Notes: a model not told the origin generated them from the letters alone. 45,749 nucleotides of DNA from Gemmatimonadota bacterium (GCA_021324635.1 JAJPIS010000029.1:1-45749); one strand, 5' to 3'; positions 22,297-32,285 are shown, numbered from the stretch's first letter. Numbers and translations are program-made.

Positions 22297-22904
22297 GACT
22301 CGGCCCCGACCGGCGTGATCCCCGCGCCCTCGCGCACGTAGGCCGCCCCGCACGCGGCGCAGCGGCCGATGTCGGCGAGGCGCACCCCACACGCACACAC
22401 CCAGCCGACCCGCCGGGCCGGGACCCCGACCACGAGGCCGTACGCCGGGACGTCGCGGGTGACGACGGCGCCCGCGCCGACGAACGCATACCGGCCGAGC
22501 GTCACGCCGCAGACGATCGTGGCATTGGCGCCGATGCTGGCCCCGCGGCCCACCAGCGTCCGACGGTACTCGTGCTTCCGCGAGACATGGCTGCGCGGAT
22601 TGACGACGTTGGTGAATACCATCGACGGTCCGCAGAAGACGTCGTCCTCGAGCTCGACCCCTTCGTAGATCGAGACGTTGTTCTGCACCTTCACGTTGTC
22701 GCCGAGGCGCGTGCCGCCCATGACGACGACGTTCTGCCCGAGGTTGCACCGGGCGCCGATCACCGCGCCCGGCATGATGTGACAGAAGTGCCAGATCCGC
22801 GTCTCCGGACCCACGATCGCGCCGTCGTCCACATAGGCGGACTCGTGGATCCGCGCCGAGGGGGCGACGCCCGGCGCGGAAGCGCGGACCGCGTGTCCCG
22901 TCAT
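22293..22904 (-). CDS. wbpD: left-handed beta-helix N-acetyltransferase (WbpD/WlbB-like)
   Basis: Acetyl-CoA-dependent transferase expected to acetylate the new 3-amino group. The hexapeptide-repeat pattern is clear ([60 protein letters not shown]). [20 protein letters not shown] carries the loop typical of WbpD/WlbB. After the helix domain there is a small zinc-ribbon-like tail, [17 protein letters not shown], with a C-x-C-x9-C-x2-C arrangement, found in some members of this branch. The 203-residue length is normal. Its ATG overlaps the carB stop (ATGA), and its own end overlaps wbpB. Confidence 0.92.
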   Translation of the reverse strand: MTGHAVRASAPGVAPSARIHESAYVDDGAIVGPETRIWHFCHIMPGAVIGARCNLGQNVVVMGGTRLGDNVKVQNNVSIYEGVELEDDVFCGPSMVFTNVVNPRSHVSRKHEYRRTLVGRGASIGANATIVCGVTLGRYAFVGAGAVVTRDVPAYGLVVGVPARRVGWVCACGVRLADIGRCAACGAAYVREGAGITPVGAES

Positions 22905-25900
22905 GGTGATGCCCCGGCACCCTGCGGCAGGGCGAGCTCCCGCGCCGCGTGCGGCTCGGCGTCACCGCGCGCGAGCGCCTGCCACTCCTGGAGCGACCGC
23001 ACCGAGGGCTGGCGCGACCGGAGCGCGATGACCGCATCGAGGGCGGCGTTGGCCGCCGACAGGGTGGTCGTGTACGGCACGCGATGGGCGATCGCCGCCT
23101 GCCGCAAGGAGTAGTCGTCCCGGTGGGCGTGCTTGCCCAGCGGCGTGTTGATCAGGAGCTGCACTTGCCGGTTGACGATCAGGTCGATGGCGTGCGGCCG
23201 CCCGTCGTGCACCTTGAACACCCGATCGGCCGGGATGCCGCGGAGCCGCAGGTATCGCTGCGTTCCCTCGGTCGCGAAGAGCCGGAACCCGAGCTCGTGG
23301 AACCGGCGGGCGATCGGGACGACGGTCGGCTTGTCGCTGTCGTTCACGGTGACGAAGATCGCCCCGTGCATCGGGAGGCCATTGTCGGCCGCGATCTGTG
23401 CCTTGGCGAACGCGGTGCCGAACGAATCGGCGATCCCCATGACTTCGCCGGTCGAGCGCATCTCCGGGCCGAGGATCGGATCGAATTCCCGGAACTTGCT
23501 GAACGGGAAGACGGCCTCCTTGACGGCCACGTACGGCGGCACGACCTCCTCGGTGTACCCGATCGCGTCGAGCGTCTCGCCACCCATGACGCGCGCGGCG
23601 ATCGACGCCAGTTGGACGCCGACGGCCTTGGAGACGAAGGGCACCGTCCGGCTGGCGCGCGGGTTGACCTCGAGGACGTAGACGACGCCGTCCTTGATCG
23701 CGAACTGCACGTTGATCAGCCCCACGACGCCGAGCGCGCGCGCGAGCGCCATCGTCTGCTCGCGCATCAGGGTGAGGTCCCGCTCGCCGATCAGGTACGG
23801 CGGCAGCACGCACGCCGAGTCCCCGGAGTGGATGCCGGCGTCCTCGATGTGCTGCATCACGCCGCCGATCACGACCCGCTCCCCGTCCGCCACCGCATCC
23901 ACGTCGGCCTCGAAGGCGTCCTCGAGGAACCGGTCGATCAGCACGGGCCGCTCCTCCGATGCGCGAACCGCGCGCGCGAAGTACGCCCGCAGCGACGGCT
24001 CGTCGTAGACGACCTGCATCGCCCGCCCGCCGAGCACATACGACGGCCGGAGGAGGACGGGATAGCCGACGCGAGCCGCGATGCCCGCCGCCTCGTCGAC
24101 ACTCGTCGCCGTTCCGCTGTCGGGCTGCCGGAGGCCGAGCTGGCGCGCGATGGCCTCGAAGCGCTGTCGGTCCTCGGCCGTGTCGATCGCGTCGGGCGGC
24201 GTGCCGAGGATCCGGACGCCGGCCTCGGCCAGGCCGTGCGTGAGCTTGAGCGGTGTCTGGCCGCCGAGCTGGACGATCACGCCCTCGGGCTGCTCCCGGT
24301 CGACGACTTCGAGGACGTCCTCGAGCGTCAGCGGCTCGAAGTACAGCTTATCGGAGATATCGAAGTCGGTCGAGACGGTCTCCGGGTTGGAGTTGATCAT
24401 GATCGTCTCGAACCCGCGCGCGCGGAGCGCCATGGCCGCCCGCACGCAGCAGTAGTCGAACTCCACTCCCTGCCCGATCCGGTTCGGCCCACTGCCGAGG
24501 ATCGCGATCGACCGCCGTCCGGTGCGGGGCGCCTCGCTCTCCTCGTCGTAGCTGCCGTAGAGATACGGTGTCGACGACGGGAACTCGCCGGCACAGGTGT
24601 CGACCATCTTGTACACGGGCCGGACCCCCGCCGCCCAGCGCCACCCCCGGACCACCGCCTCGCTCACGGCGCGGCCGCGGAGCGCCGCGAGCTGGCGGTC
24701 GGAAAACCCCATCCGCTTCATCGATCGCAGGGCGTCCGCGCCCGCGGCCTCATCGGGCGAGAGCGCGGCGTAGCGGCGCTCGGCCTCGACGAGCTGCTCC
24801 ATCTCGGCCAGGAACCAGGGGTCAATGCCGGTGAGCTCGTGCAGGTCGCGCAGGCTCATCCCTGCCTCGATCCCCCGCTTGACCTGGAACACGCGCTCCG
24901 GCGTGGGCCGGCGCAGTGCTGCGCGGAGCGCCTCGAGCGAGGCGTCGGGGAGCCGGTCGTCGTCCGGCACCGCACCGACCGCCCACCCACTCCGTCCCGC
25001 TTCGAGCGCGCGCAGCCCCTTCTGGAACGCCTCCTTGAAGGTGCGGCCGATCGCCATCGACTCGCCGACCGATTTCATCTGCGTCGTGAGGTGCGGGTCC
25101 GCACCGGCGAATTTCTCGAACGCGAACCGCGGCACCTTGACCACCACGTAGTCGAGCACCGGCTCGAAGGACGCGGGCGTCTGCTCGGTGATGTCGTTCC
25201 GGATCTCGTCGAGCCGGTAGCCGACCGCGAGCTTGGTCCCGATCCGCGCGATCGGGAACCCGGTCGCCTTGGAGGCGAGCGCCGACGACCGGGAGACGCG
25301 CGGATTCATCTCGATGACCAGCATCGTGCCGTCCCGCGGATTGACGGCGAACTGGATGTTGCACCCGCCGGCGTCGACGCCGATCTCGCGGATCACGGCC
25401 AGCGCGGCATCGCGCATCCGCTGGTACTCGCGATCGCTCAGGGTCATCGCCGGCGCGACGGTGATCGAGTCACCGGTGTGCACGCCCATCGGGTCCAGAT
25501 TCTCGATCGAGCAGACGATCACGACGTTGTCGTCACGATCGCGCATGACTTCCAGCTCGTATTCCTTCCACCCGAGCACGCTCTGCTCGATCAGCACCTG
25601 GTGGGTCGGGGAGAGATCGAGCCCACGACGCACCACGGCCTCGTACTCGTCGCGATTGTACGCAATCCCGCCGCCCGTCCCGCCGAGGGTGAACGACGGC
25701 CGGATGATCGCCGGAAAGCCGATGCGCTCGAGCAGCGCCTCGGCCTCGGCCCAGCTCGTGGCGATCCCGCCGGTCGGCACCGCCAGCCCGATGCGCCGCA
25801 TCGCGTCGGCGAACTCCTTCCGGTCCTCGGCGACCCGGATCGCGCGGGCGTTGGCGCCGATCAGCTCCACGCCATATCGCTCGAGCACGCCGCGCTCGGC

Positions 25901-26206
25901 GAGCGCCATCGCGACGTTGAGCGCCGTCTGCCCGCCCATCGTCGGCAGGAGCGCCTGCGGCCGTTCCCGCTCGATCACGAGCTCGACGAACTCCGGCGTG
26001 ACCGGCTCGACATAGGTACGGTCCGCGAACTCCGGGTCGGTCATGATCGTGGCCGGATTGGAGTTCACGAGCACGACCTCGAACCCCTCTTCCTTCAGCG
26101 CCTTCGCCGCCTGGGTGCCGGAATAATCGAACTCGGCTCCCTGTCCGATCACGATCGGGCCAGAGCCGAGGAGCAGAATCCGGTGCAGATCGGTCCGTCG
26201 GGGCAT
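22901..26206 (-). CDS. carB: carbamoyl-phosphate synthase large subunit
   Basis: Makes carbamoyl phosphate for pyrimidine and arginine synthesis with the small subunit CarA, which is not in this window. The two homologous ATP-grasp halves are plain: the first begins [20 protein letters not shown] and the second [40 protein letters not shown] in the first half and [20 protein letters not shown] in the second are the metal/ATP regions. A C-terminal MGS-like allosteric domain ([17 protein letters not shown]) ends the protein. At 1101 residues it is slightly longer than the E. coli enzyme because of an Ala/Pro-rich tail. It starts 44 bp after rmd and overlaps wbpD by 4 bp, an unusual location inside a polysaccharide locus. 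Confidence 0.97.
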   Translation of the reverse strand: MPRRTDLHRILLLGSGPIVIGQGAEFDYSGTQAAKALKEEGFEVVLVNSNPATIMTDPEFADRTYVEPVTPEFVELVIERERPQALLPTMGGQTALNVAMALAERGVLERYGVELIGANARAIRVAEDRKEFADAMRRIGLAVPTGGIATSWAEAEALLERIGFPAIIRPSFTLGGTGGGIAYNRDEYEAVVRRGLDLSPTHQVLIEQSVLGWKEYELEVMRDRDDNVVIVCSIENLDPMGVHTGDSITVAPAMTLSDREYQRMRDAALAVIREIGVDAGGCNIQFAVNPRDGTMLVIEMNPRVSRSSALASKATGFPIARIGTKLAVGYRLDEIRNDITEQTPASFEPVLDYVVVKVPRFAFEKFAGADPHLTTQMKSVGESMAIGRTFKEAFQKGLRALEAGRSGWAVGAVPDDDRLPDASLEALRAALRRPTPERVFQVKRGIEAGMSLRDLHELTGIDPWFLAEMEQLVEAERRYAALSPDEAAGADALRSMKRMGFSDRQLAALRGRAVSEAVVRGWRWAAGVRPVYKMVDTCAGEFPSSTPYLYGSYDEESEAPRTGRRSIAILGSGPNRIGQGVEFDYCCVRAAMALRARGFETIMINSNPETVSTDFDISDKLYFEPLTLEDVLEVVDREQPEGVIVQLGGQTPLKLTHGLAEAGVRILGTPPDAIDTAEDRQRFEAIARQLGLRQPDSGTATSVDEAAGIAARVGYPVLLRPSYVLGGRAMQVVYDEPSLRAYFARAVRASEERPVLIDRFLEDAFEADVDAVADGERVVIGGVMQHIEDAGIHSGDSACVLPPYLIGERDLTLMREQTMALARALGVVGLINVQFAIKDGVVYVLEVNPRASRTVPFVSKAVGVQLASIAARVMGGETLDAIGYTEEVVPPYVAVKEAVFPFSKFREFDPILGPEMRSTGEVMGIADSFGTAFAKAQIAADNGLPMHGAIFVTVNDSDKPTVVPIARRFHELGFRLFATEGTQRYLRLRGIPADRVFKVHDGRPHAIDLIVNRQVQLLINTPLGKHAHRDDYSLRQAAIAHRVPYTTTLSAANAALDAVIALRSRQPSVRSLQEWQALARGDAEPHAARELALPQGAGASP

Positions 26207-26250
26207 GGCGTCAGCCAGCGGATCGAGTCATGTGCGCCCGCGGGCCCGCG

Positions 26251-27291
26251 TCACGGGTGCGCCGCCGGCCGCGCGGACCAGTACTTCACGAGATCGTCGA
26301 TCAGGTCCCGCACGGTGTGCTCGGGCGCCCATCCGACGGCGTCGCGGAGCCGCGTGCTGTCTCCCACCAGCGCCGGCACGTCGACCGACCGGGCGAGCTC
26401 GGGATCGGTCGTGAGCGGCGCCTTGACGCCGGTCGCCGCCAGCACCTGTACCGCCAACTCCTTGACCGAGACCCCGACGCCACTCGACACGTTGTACACC
26501 TCCCCGGCTCGCCCCCGTGCCGCCAGCGCAATATACGCCGCCGTCACGTCGGCGACGTGCAGGAAGTCCCGAACCGATCCCGCGTTCCCCAGCACGAGCG
26601 CACCCCGCCGCTCGGTCGCCCCGCCACCGGCGGCCCCGGCGGCCCCGGCGGACCCGGCCCCGGGTCCGCCTCCGCCCCGGAGGGCGAGCGCCCGGCGGAC
26701 GAGCGCGGGCAGGAGGAACGCCGGCGACTGTCCCGGGCCGCTGTGATTGAAGCTCCGGGTCGCGACCACGCGCACCCCCTCGCTCCGGAACGCCTCGAGC
26801 GCGATCACCTCCTGCGCGGCCTTGGTGGCGGCATAAACGGTCAGCGGGCGTTGCTCCGCATCCTCGTCGAGCGGCAGGGCACTCCTGTCGTGCCGTCCGT
26901 ACTGCTCGCCGCTCCCGACCACGAGGACGGCGGGATCGAGGACCCCGACGCGCCGGCGGACCCGGACCTCGCCGAGCAGCCGCGCGATCCCCACGACATT
27001 GACCTCGGCCGCCGTCCCCGGGTCGCCGCTCGCGCCGCCGACCGAGCTGACACCGGCCAGGTGGAAGATCGCGTCCGGTGTCGCCAGATCGAGTGCGCGG
27101 CGCACATCCTCGACCCGCCGGACGTCCCCCAGTACCCACTCGACCGATGCCTGCTCGTCGGTCGAGAGGAGTGTCGGCCCGTCGGTCGGGTCCACTGGTG
27201 TGAGCCCTGCCACGTCGTGGCCCGCCTCGAGCAGATCGCGCACGAGCCACTGGCCGACGAAGCCGGCGGCGCCGGTGACGAGCGCGCGCAC
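26251..27291 (-). CDS. rmd: GDP-4-keto-6-deoxy-mannose reductase (Rmd-like), GDP-D-rhamnose synthesis
   Basis: SDR-family reductase predicted to convert GDP-4-keto-6-deoxymannose to GDP-D-rhamnose. The GTG start at 27291 gives MRALVTGAAGFVGQWLVRDL. The catalytic Y-x3-K is in LTVYAATKAAQEVIAL, and ATRSFNHSGPGQSPAFLLPA is the signature that separates Rmd from the fucose-forming GMER. A Gly/Ala insertion (GGGGPGAGSAGAAGAAGGG), encoded partly by three 9-bp repeats at 26627-26653, interrupts the middle of the protein. It follows gmd by 37 bp, and gmd makes its substrate. Another NDP-sugar reductase of the same family cannot be excluded. Confidence 0.85.
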   Translation of the reverse strand: MRALVTGAAGFVGQWLVRDLLEAGHDVAGLTPVDPTDGPTLLSTDEQASVEWVLGDVRRVEDVRRALDLATPDAIFHLAGVSSVGGASGDPGTAAEVNVVGIARLLGEVRVRRRVGVLDPAVLVVGSGEQYGRHDRSALPLDEDAEQRPLTVYAATKAAQEVIALEAFRSEGVRVVATRSFNHSGPGQSPAFLLPALVRRALALRGGGGPGAGSAGAAGAAGGGATERRGALVLGNAGSVRDFLHVADVTAAYIALAARGRAGEVYNVSSGVGVSVKELAVQVLAATGVKAPLTTDPELARSVDVPALVGDSTRLRDAVGWAPEHTVRDLIDDLVKYWSARPAAHP

Positions 27292-27328
27292 TCAGCGGCC
27301 TCCGCGTCGGGCCGAGCCCATACCGCGG

Positions 27329-28408
<1,080 letters not shown>

Positions 28409-28633
28409 CTACGCGACTCGTGCCCCGCCCCGCGGTGCCCGCTGGATCTTCCCGGCATGCAGACACCGCGTGCACACCTTGACCTTGGTAATCGTCCCGT
28501 CGATGACGACGCGTGCGACCTGAAGGTTGGGCTTCCATACCCGGCGTGTCTTGTTGTTCGCGTGCGAGACGTTGTTCCCAAAGGCAACGCCGCGGCCGCA
28601 GACGAAGCACCGATTGCGCGCAATCGACTTCAT
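28409..28633 (-). CDS. rpmB: 50S ribosomal protein L28
   Basis: Structural protein of the large ribosomal subunit. The 74-residue product has the diagnostic GNNVSHANNKTRRVWKPNLQ block. Two CxxC pairs (CFVCGRG near the start and CTRCLHAGKI near the end) make it a zinc-binding C+ form. Its ATG overlaps the stop of rplQ (ATGA), so it is the last gene of the alpha ribosomal operon here. In many bacteria it is paired with rpmG instead. Confidence 0.97.
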   Translation of the reverse strand: MKSIARNRCFVCGRGVAFGNNVSHANNKTRRVWKPNLQVARVVIDGTITKVKVCTRCLHAGKIQRAPRGGARVA

Positions 28634-29157
28634 GCCTTCTGTCCTCCCTTGGCGGTCCTGGCAGCCGGCTTCGCCGCCCTGGCGGTCCTGGCCGGCTTCG
28701 CGCGTTTCCGCCCACCTGCGCTCGCGCCCTCCCCCGCGCTCCCCTCGCGTGGGGCGGCCTGGCTGGCGGCGCCCGCGCCGCCCGCGCCGTTGCCGGCGGC
28801 GACTCCGATCAGCTCGATGCGCGCCATCTCCGCGCCATCGCCCTTGCGGTGTCCCACCTTGAGGATGCGCGTGTACCCACCGGCGCGGCTGGCGAACGCC
28901 GGCCCGACGTCGCGGAACAGGGTGTCGGCGGCGCGGCGCACGTGGACGTCCCGGGCGGCGAGCCGCCGGTCGTGCAGCGTGCCGCGCTTCGCCTTGGTGA
29001 TCAGTTTCTCGACGAACGGGCGCAACTCCTTGGCCTTCGCCTCGGTCGTCTCGATCGCGCCGTGCTCGATGAGCGAGATGGCGAGGTTCCGAAGCAGCGC
29101 GAGCCGCTGCTCGCTCGTCCGCCGGAGCTGCCGCCCGGCCTTTCGGTGATGCGTCAC
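28630..29157 (-). CDS. rplQ: 50S ribosomal protein L17 with long basic tail
   Basis: Large-subunit protein near the peptide exit tunnel. I chose the GTG at 29157 (THHRKAGRQLRRTSEQRLAL) because GGGAG lies 7 nt upstream and the sequence begins as L17 should. The conserved core contains LLRNLAISLIEHGAIETTEA and, near its end, GGYTRILKVGHRKGDGAEMA. After about 125 residues there is an extra tail of about 50 residues rich in Ala, Lys, Arg and Gly, making 175 in all. It lies 11 bp after rpoA, the usual neighbour, and overlaps rpmB by 4 bp. Confidence 0.96.
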   Translation of the reverse strand: MTHHRKAGRQLRRTSEQRLALLRNLAISLIEHGAIETTEAKAKELRPFVEKLITKAKRGTLHDRRLAARDVHVRRAADTLFRDVGPAFASRAGGYTRILKVGHRKGDGAEMARIELIGVAAGNGAGGAGAASQAAPREGSAGEGASAGGRKRAKPARTARAAKPAARTAKGGQKA

Positions 29158-29168
29158 TGGCGTCTCCC

Positions 29169-30236
29169 TTACTCTTCCTCGTCGTCCGGCGCGTTGGCGG
29201 CCGCCCGGCTGGGTGGCGTCCCCCAATCGAGGATCCGAACCCCGTCCGGACTCTCTTCGTACCGCATCCCGAAGTTCAATCCCTTCCGCTCGAGCAGGTC
29301 GGCGATCTCCTGGAGGGACTTCTTCCCGAAGTTCTTGACCTGAAGGATCTGGCTCTCCGTCTGGCGGACGAGATCGCCGAGCGAGCGGATGTTGGAGTTC
29401 TTGAGCGAGTTCACCGAGCGGACCGACAGCTCGAGATCGTCGATCGGCGTCTGGAGCTCGGCGAGCCGCACCGAGTCGCCGCCCGTGGCTTCACCGCCGG
29501 GGGTCACCGGGGCCGACGTGTGCGACCCGAACCCGACGAAGTACTGGAAGTGCGTCTGCGCCAGCGCGGCGGCGTAGCTGACCGCCTCCTCGGGCGTGAT
29601 GGTGCCGTTCGTCTCGACGGTCAGGGTCAGCCGGTCGTAGTCGGTGCGTTGCCCGACGCGGGTCTCGGCGACGGAGAAGTTGGCCCGCCGCACGGGATTG
29701 TAGATCGCGTCGATGCGGACGACGTCGATCGGCATGCCGCGCTCGAGCACGTGCTGGTCGGCCTCCGTGTAGCCACGACCCTGCTTGGCGTAGAGATCCA
29801 TATGGATCTCCCGCTCGTCCTGGAGCGTGAACAGGTGGTGTCGCGTATCGATGACGCGGACGCCGGTCCCGAGGACGATGTCGGCCGCAGTCACGGCGCC
29901 CGGCCCGGTCTTCTGGATCCGGAGCAGGGCGTCCTCGAGTCCGTTGTCGAGGCTGAGCGTCAGCGTCTTGAGGTTCCCGATGATCTGGTGGACGTCCTCG
30001 ACCACTCCCGGGATCGTCTGGTGCTCGTGCACGACGCCGTCGATCCGGAAGGCCCAGATGGCGGAGCCGCGGAGCGACGACAGGAGCATGCGCCGCATCG
30101 CGTTGCCGAGCGTATGACCGAACCCGCGCTCCAGCGGTTGGAGCCGGAACTCGGCGACATTGGGGTTGTCCTCGCGCTTCGTCGCCTCGACGAGCTGCGG
30201 CCGGACGAGCCCGCGAAGATCGATCGTCTGTGCCAT
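29169..30236 (-). CDS. rpoA: DNA-directed RNA polymerase alpha subunit
   Basis: Alpha subunit that dimerises to nucleate RNA polymerase assembly and whose C-terminal domain contacts upstream promoter DNA and activators. The ATG at 30236 gives MAQTIDLRGLVRPQLVEATK. The N-terminal domain has RLQPLERGFGHTLGNAMRRM and LLSSLRGSAIWAFRIDGVVH. The alpha-CTD has NSLKNSNIRSLGDLVRQTES and LQVKNFGKKSLQEIADLLER. At 355 residues it is full length with a short acidic end (APDDEEE). It is separated from rpsD by a 140-bp structured spacer, discussed separately, and followed closely by rplQ. Confidence 0.98.
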   Translation of the reverse strand: MAQTIDLRGLVRPQLVEATKREDNPNVAEFRLQPLERGFGHTLGNAMRRMLLSSLRGSAIWAFRIDGVVHEHQTIPGVVEDVHQIIGNLKTLTLSLDNGLEDALLRIQKTGPGAVTAADIVLGTGVRVIDTRHHLFTLQDEREIHMDLYAKQGRGYTEADQHVLERGMPIDVVRIDAIYNPVRRANFSVAETRVGQRTDYDRLTLTVETNGTITPEEAVSYAAALAQTHFQYFVGFGSHTSAPVTPGGEATGGDSVRLAELQTPIDDLELSVRSVNSLKNSNIRSLGDLVRQTESQILQVKNFGKKSLQEIADLLERKGLNFGMRYEESPDGVRILDWGTPPSRAAANAPDDEEE

Positions 30237-30294
30237 GTGTGCGAATCCTATGGAGGTCCTACCGGACACCGCGCCCGGCAACGTTCCACCCCGC

Positions 30295-30356
30295 CCCTAA
30301 CGCGCGGTGGCTCCGTACGGGGGTTAGGGCCCCGACCAGGCGGCGCGAGGCGCCGC
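30295..30356. promoter_or_regulatory. structured leader between rpsD and rpoA
   Basis: The 140-bp gap is long for this tightly packed operon. It contains an inverted repeat CCCTAAC (30295-30301) / GTTAGGG (30323-30329) and a hairpin GCGGCGC-GAG-GCGCCGC (30340-30356). On the transcript these lie between the rpsD stop and the rpoA ribosome binding site. They could be an attenuator, a processing site or a translational control element; no T-run is present. Confidence 0.4.
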
Positions 30357-30376
30357 GCGTGCCCAGCTCGTTCCCG

Positions 30377-31009
30377 CTACTTCGAGTACAGCTCGACGAC
30401 GAGTTGCTCCTGCGCCGCGATCGGGATGCTGGCCCGCTGCGGGCGCTCGAGCATCCGGCCGCTGAACGACTCGCGATCCACGGCGAGCCAGGTCACCGGC
30501 GCCCCGCGCGAGGCCTGATCCATCGCCGCGAGCACCGACACCTGCTCGCGCGACTTGATCCGCACGCGCACCTCTTCGCCGGGCCGCACGAGGTAGCTCG
30601 GGATATCGACGGCGCGCCCGTTGACCTCGACGTGCCGGTGGCGGATGAGCTGCCGCGCCGCCTTGCGGCTCGGCGCGAATCCCATCCGGTACACGAGGTT
30701 GTCGAGCCGACTCTCGAGGGCCGCCAGCAGGTTGTGTCCCGTGACGCCAGGCAGCGGGTTGACGCGCTCGAACACGTTCCGGAACTGGCGCTCACTCAGT
30801 CCGTAGATGCGCTTGATCTTCTGCTTCTCGCGCAACTGCCGCGCGTACTCGGACGACTTCCGGCGCCGGGCGGTGCTCTGCCCGTGCTGCCCCGGCGCGT
30901 ACGGCCGCCGCTCGACCGGGCACTTCTCGGTGAAGCACTTCGTGCCCTTGAGGAAGAGCTTCGTCCCTTCCCGCCGGCACTGCCGGCAGCTGGGTCCCAG
31001 ATACCGCAC
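30377..31009 (-). CDS. rpsD: 30S ribosomal protein S4
   Basis: Primary assembly protein of the small subunit; in many bacteria it also represses its own operon. It starts at a GTG ([20 protein letters not shown]), 3 bp after rpsK. The N-terminal cysteine set CRQC plus CFTEKC identifies the zinc-binding (C+) form. [20 protein letters not shown] and the S4 RNA-binding domain ([20 protein letters not shown], then [21 protein letters not shown]) are standard. The length of 210 residues is normal. Confidence 0.98.
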   Translation of the reverse strand: MRYLGPSCRQCRREGTKLFLKGTKCFTEKCPVERRPYAPGQHGQSTARRRKSSEYARQLREKQKIKRIYGLSERQFRNVFERVNPLPGVTGHNLLAALESRLDNLVYRMGFAPSRKAARQLIRHRHVEVNGRAVDIPSYLVRPGEEVRVRIKSREQVSVLAAMDQASRGAPVTWLAVDRESFSGRMLERPQRASIPIAAQEQLVVELYSK

Positions 31010-31012
31010 CGC

Positions 31013-31390
31013 TCAGACCCTCCGCCGCTTCGGCGGCCGGCATCCGTTGTGCGGGATCGGGGTCACGTCCTTGATCGACTTCACCTGAAGCCCGGCCGTG
31101 GCGAGCGCCTGGATCGCCGACTCGCGACCGCTGCCGGGACCCTGCACGCGCACGTGCACCCGGCGGACGCCGAGCGTCATCGCCTCACGCGCCACCTGCT
31201 CGGCCGCGACCGTCGCCGCGAACGGCGTCGATTTCTTGGAGCCCTTGAAGCCGGCCTTCCCCGCCGAGCCCCAGGCGACCGCGTTGCCCCGGCTGTCGGT
31301 GATGGTGACCGTCGTGTTGTTGAACGTCGCGCTCACGTGGGCGATTCCCTCCGCCTCGATCACGCGCTTCGCCTTCTTCGCAGTTGCCAT
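31013..31390 (-). CDS. rpsK: 30S ribosomal protein S11
   Basis: Small-subunit platform protein. It starts at the ATG at 31390 and reads [20 protein letters not shown], followed by [20 protein letters not shown]. The [13 protein letters not shown] segment and the basic end [18 protein letters not shown] are fully conserved. The 125-residue length is normal. It lies 27 bp after rpsM and 3 bp before rpsD, in the standard alpha-operon order. Confidence 0.98.
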   Translation of the reverse strand: MATAKKAKRVIEAEGIAHVSATFNNTTVTITDSRGNAVAWGSAGKAGFKGSKKSTPFAATVAAEQVAREAMTLGVRRVHVRVQGPGSGRESAIQALATAGLQVKSIKDVTPIPHNGCRPPKRRRV

Positions 31391-31417
31391 GACTGGATGA
31401 GGTGGTGAGCTACGCCG

Positions 31418-31795
31418 CTACTTGGTGACTTTCTTCTTGCCGGCGATCGCGCGGCGCGGGCCCTTCTTGGTCCGCGCATTGGTGTGCGTCCGCTGCCCCC
31501 GCACGGGGAGTCCCCGGCGGTGCCGGATACCGCGATAGGAGCCGATATCCATCAGTCGCTTGATGTTCATCGCGATTTCGGTCCGGAGCGCACCCTCGAC
31601 GCGGAAATCGCGCTCGATCGCCTGGCGCAGCCGGTTGACGTCGGCGTCCGACAGCTCGCGCACGCGGAGCGCGGCGTTGACGCCCGTCGATGCCAGGATC
31701 CGCCGCGCTGACGTGCGGCCGATGCCGTAGATGTACGTGAGCCCGATCTCGACCTTCTTCTCCCGGGGGAGGTCGATGCCTGCGATACGCGCCAT
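31418..31795 (-). CDS. rpsM: 30S ribosomal protein S13
   Basis: Small-subunit head protein that contacts tRNA and forms an intersubunit bridge. The ATG at 31795 gives [20 protein letters not shown], followed by [19 protein letters not shown]. The C-terminus has [20 protein letters not shown] and the basic [11 protein letters not shown] tail. The 125-residue length is normal. It starts 3 bp after the rpmJ stop codon. Confidence 0.98.
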   Translation of the reverse strand: MARIAGIDLPREKKVEIGLTYIYGIGRTSARRILASTGVNAALRVRELSDADVNRLRQAIERDFRVEGALRTEIAMNIKRLMDIGSYRGIRHRRGLPVRGQRTHTNARTKKGPRRAIAGKKKVTK

Positions 31796-31798
31796 GGC

Positions 31799-31915
31799 TC
31801 AACCCTGCCGCTGCTTGTGCTTGGGGTTGCGCTTGCAGATGATGCGCATGACCCCGTTGCGCTTGATCACCTTGCAGTGCTCGCAGATCGGCTTCACACT
31901 GGTACGCACTTTCAC
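31799..31915 (-). CDS. rpmJ: 50S ribosomal protein L36
   Basis: The smallest ribosomal protein, 38 residues, bound in 23S rRNA through a zinc ribbon. The GTG at 31915 has AGGAG 7 nt upstream. The product reads (M)[20 protein letters not shown] and then [17 protein letters not shown], with the C-x2-C-x12-C-x4-H zinc set of the C+ form. It is the first gene of the alpha operon here. The usual upstream gene, infA, is absent, and the sequence before it is an intergenic region with a promoter candidate and a tandem repeat. Confidence 0.97.
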   Translation of the reverse strand: MKVRTSVKPICEHCKVIKRNGVMRIICKRNPKHKQRQG

Positions 31916-32046
31916 AGACGGACTCCTGACACAACGGGACCCATTCCCGGGCGCGAACGACCCGGGACGGTCAGCTATGGATCGAAGGGACCGCACCCGC
32001 GCGGACGCCCGCGCGAGTGCTTGGATCGAACCGGGACAAGCTTTGT

Positions 32047-32075
32047 AACGTATTGGGCTTAGCCGACGCACGCAA
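32047..32075 (-). promoter_or_regulatory. candidate promoter of the alpha ribosomal operon
   Basis: On the minus strand TTGCGT (32070-32075) is followed after exactly 17 bp by TACGTT (32047-32052), a plausible sigma-70-type pair. It would begin a leader of about 125 nt before rpmJ. It is the best candidate in the 361-bp gap between pyrF and rpmJ. Confidence 0.4.
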
Positions 32076-32138
32076 GGCGCGGCGCCCCCCCGCTGTCCCC
32101 CGCGGCCGCGCTCGGCGCGGAGGCCCGTCAGGCAGGGC

Positions 32139-32285
32139 GCGTCAGCCGGGTGCGTCAGCCGGGTGCGTCAGCCGGGTGCGTCAGCCGGGTGCGTCAGCCG
32201 GGTGCGTCAGCCGAGATGCGTCAGCCGAGATGCGTCAGCCGAGATGCGTCAGCCGAGATGCGTCAGCCGAGATGCGTCAGCCGAG
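32139..32285. repeat. 13/14-bp tandem repeat fused to the pyrF stop codon
   Basis: Five exact copies of the 13-mer GCGTCAGCCGGGT (32139-32203) are followed by five exact copies of the 14-mer GCGTCAGCCGAGAT (32204-32273) and a partial copy that runs into pyrF. The pyrF stop codon lies inside the last unit (32277-32279). On the coding strand each unit repeats the GGCTGA (Gly-stop) end of pyrF. This looks like a slippage-prone array that grew from the gene's own 3' end. Confidence 0.95.

Noticed and set aside
22949-26746. A similar long plus-strand frame opposite carB and rmd
   Set aside because: Same composition effect; it runs across two real genes and has no domain signature or start signal.
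32139-32285. The regular tandem units considered as a CRISPR array
   Set aside because: Units are 13 and 14 bp with no spacers between them and no cas genes nearby.
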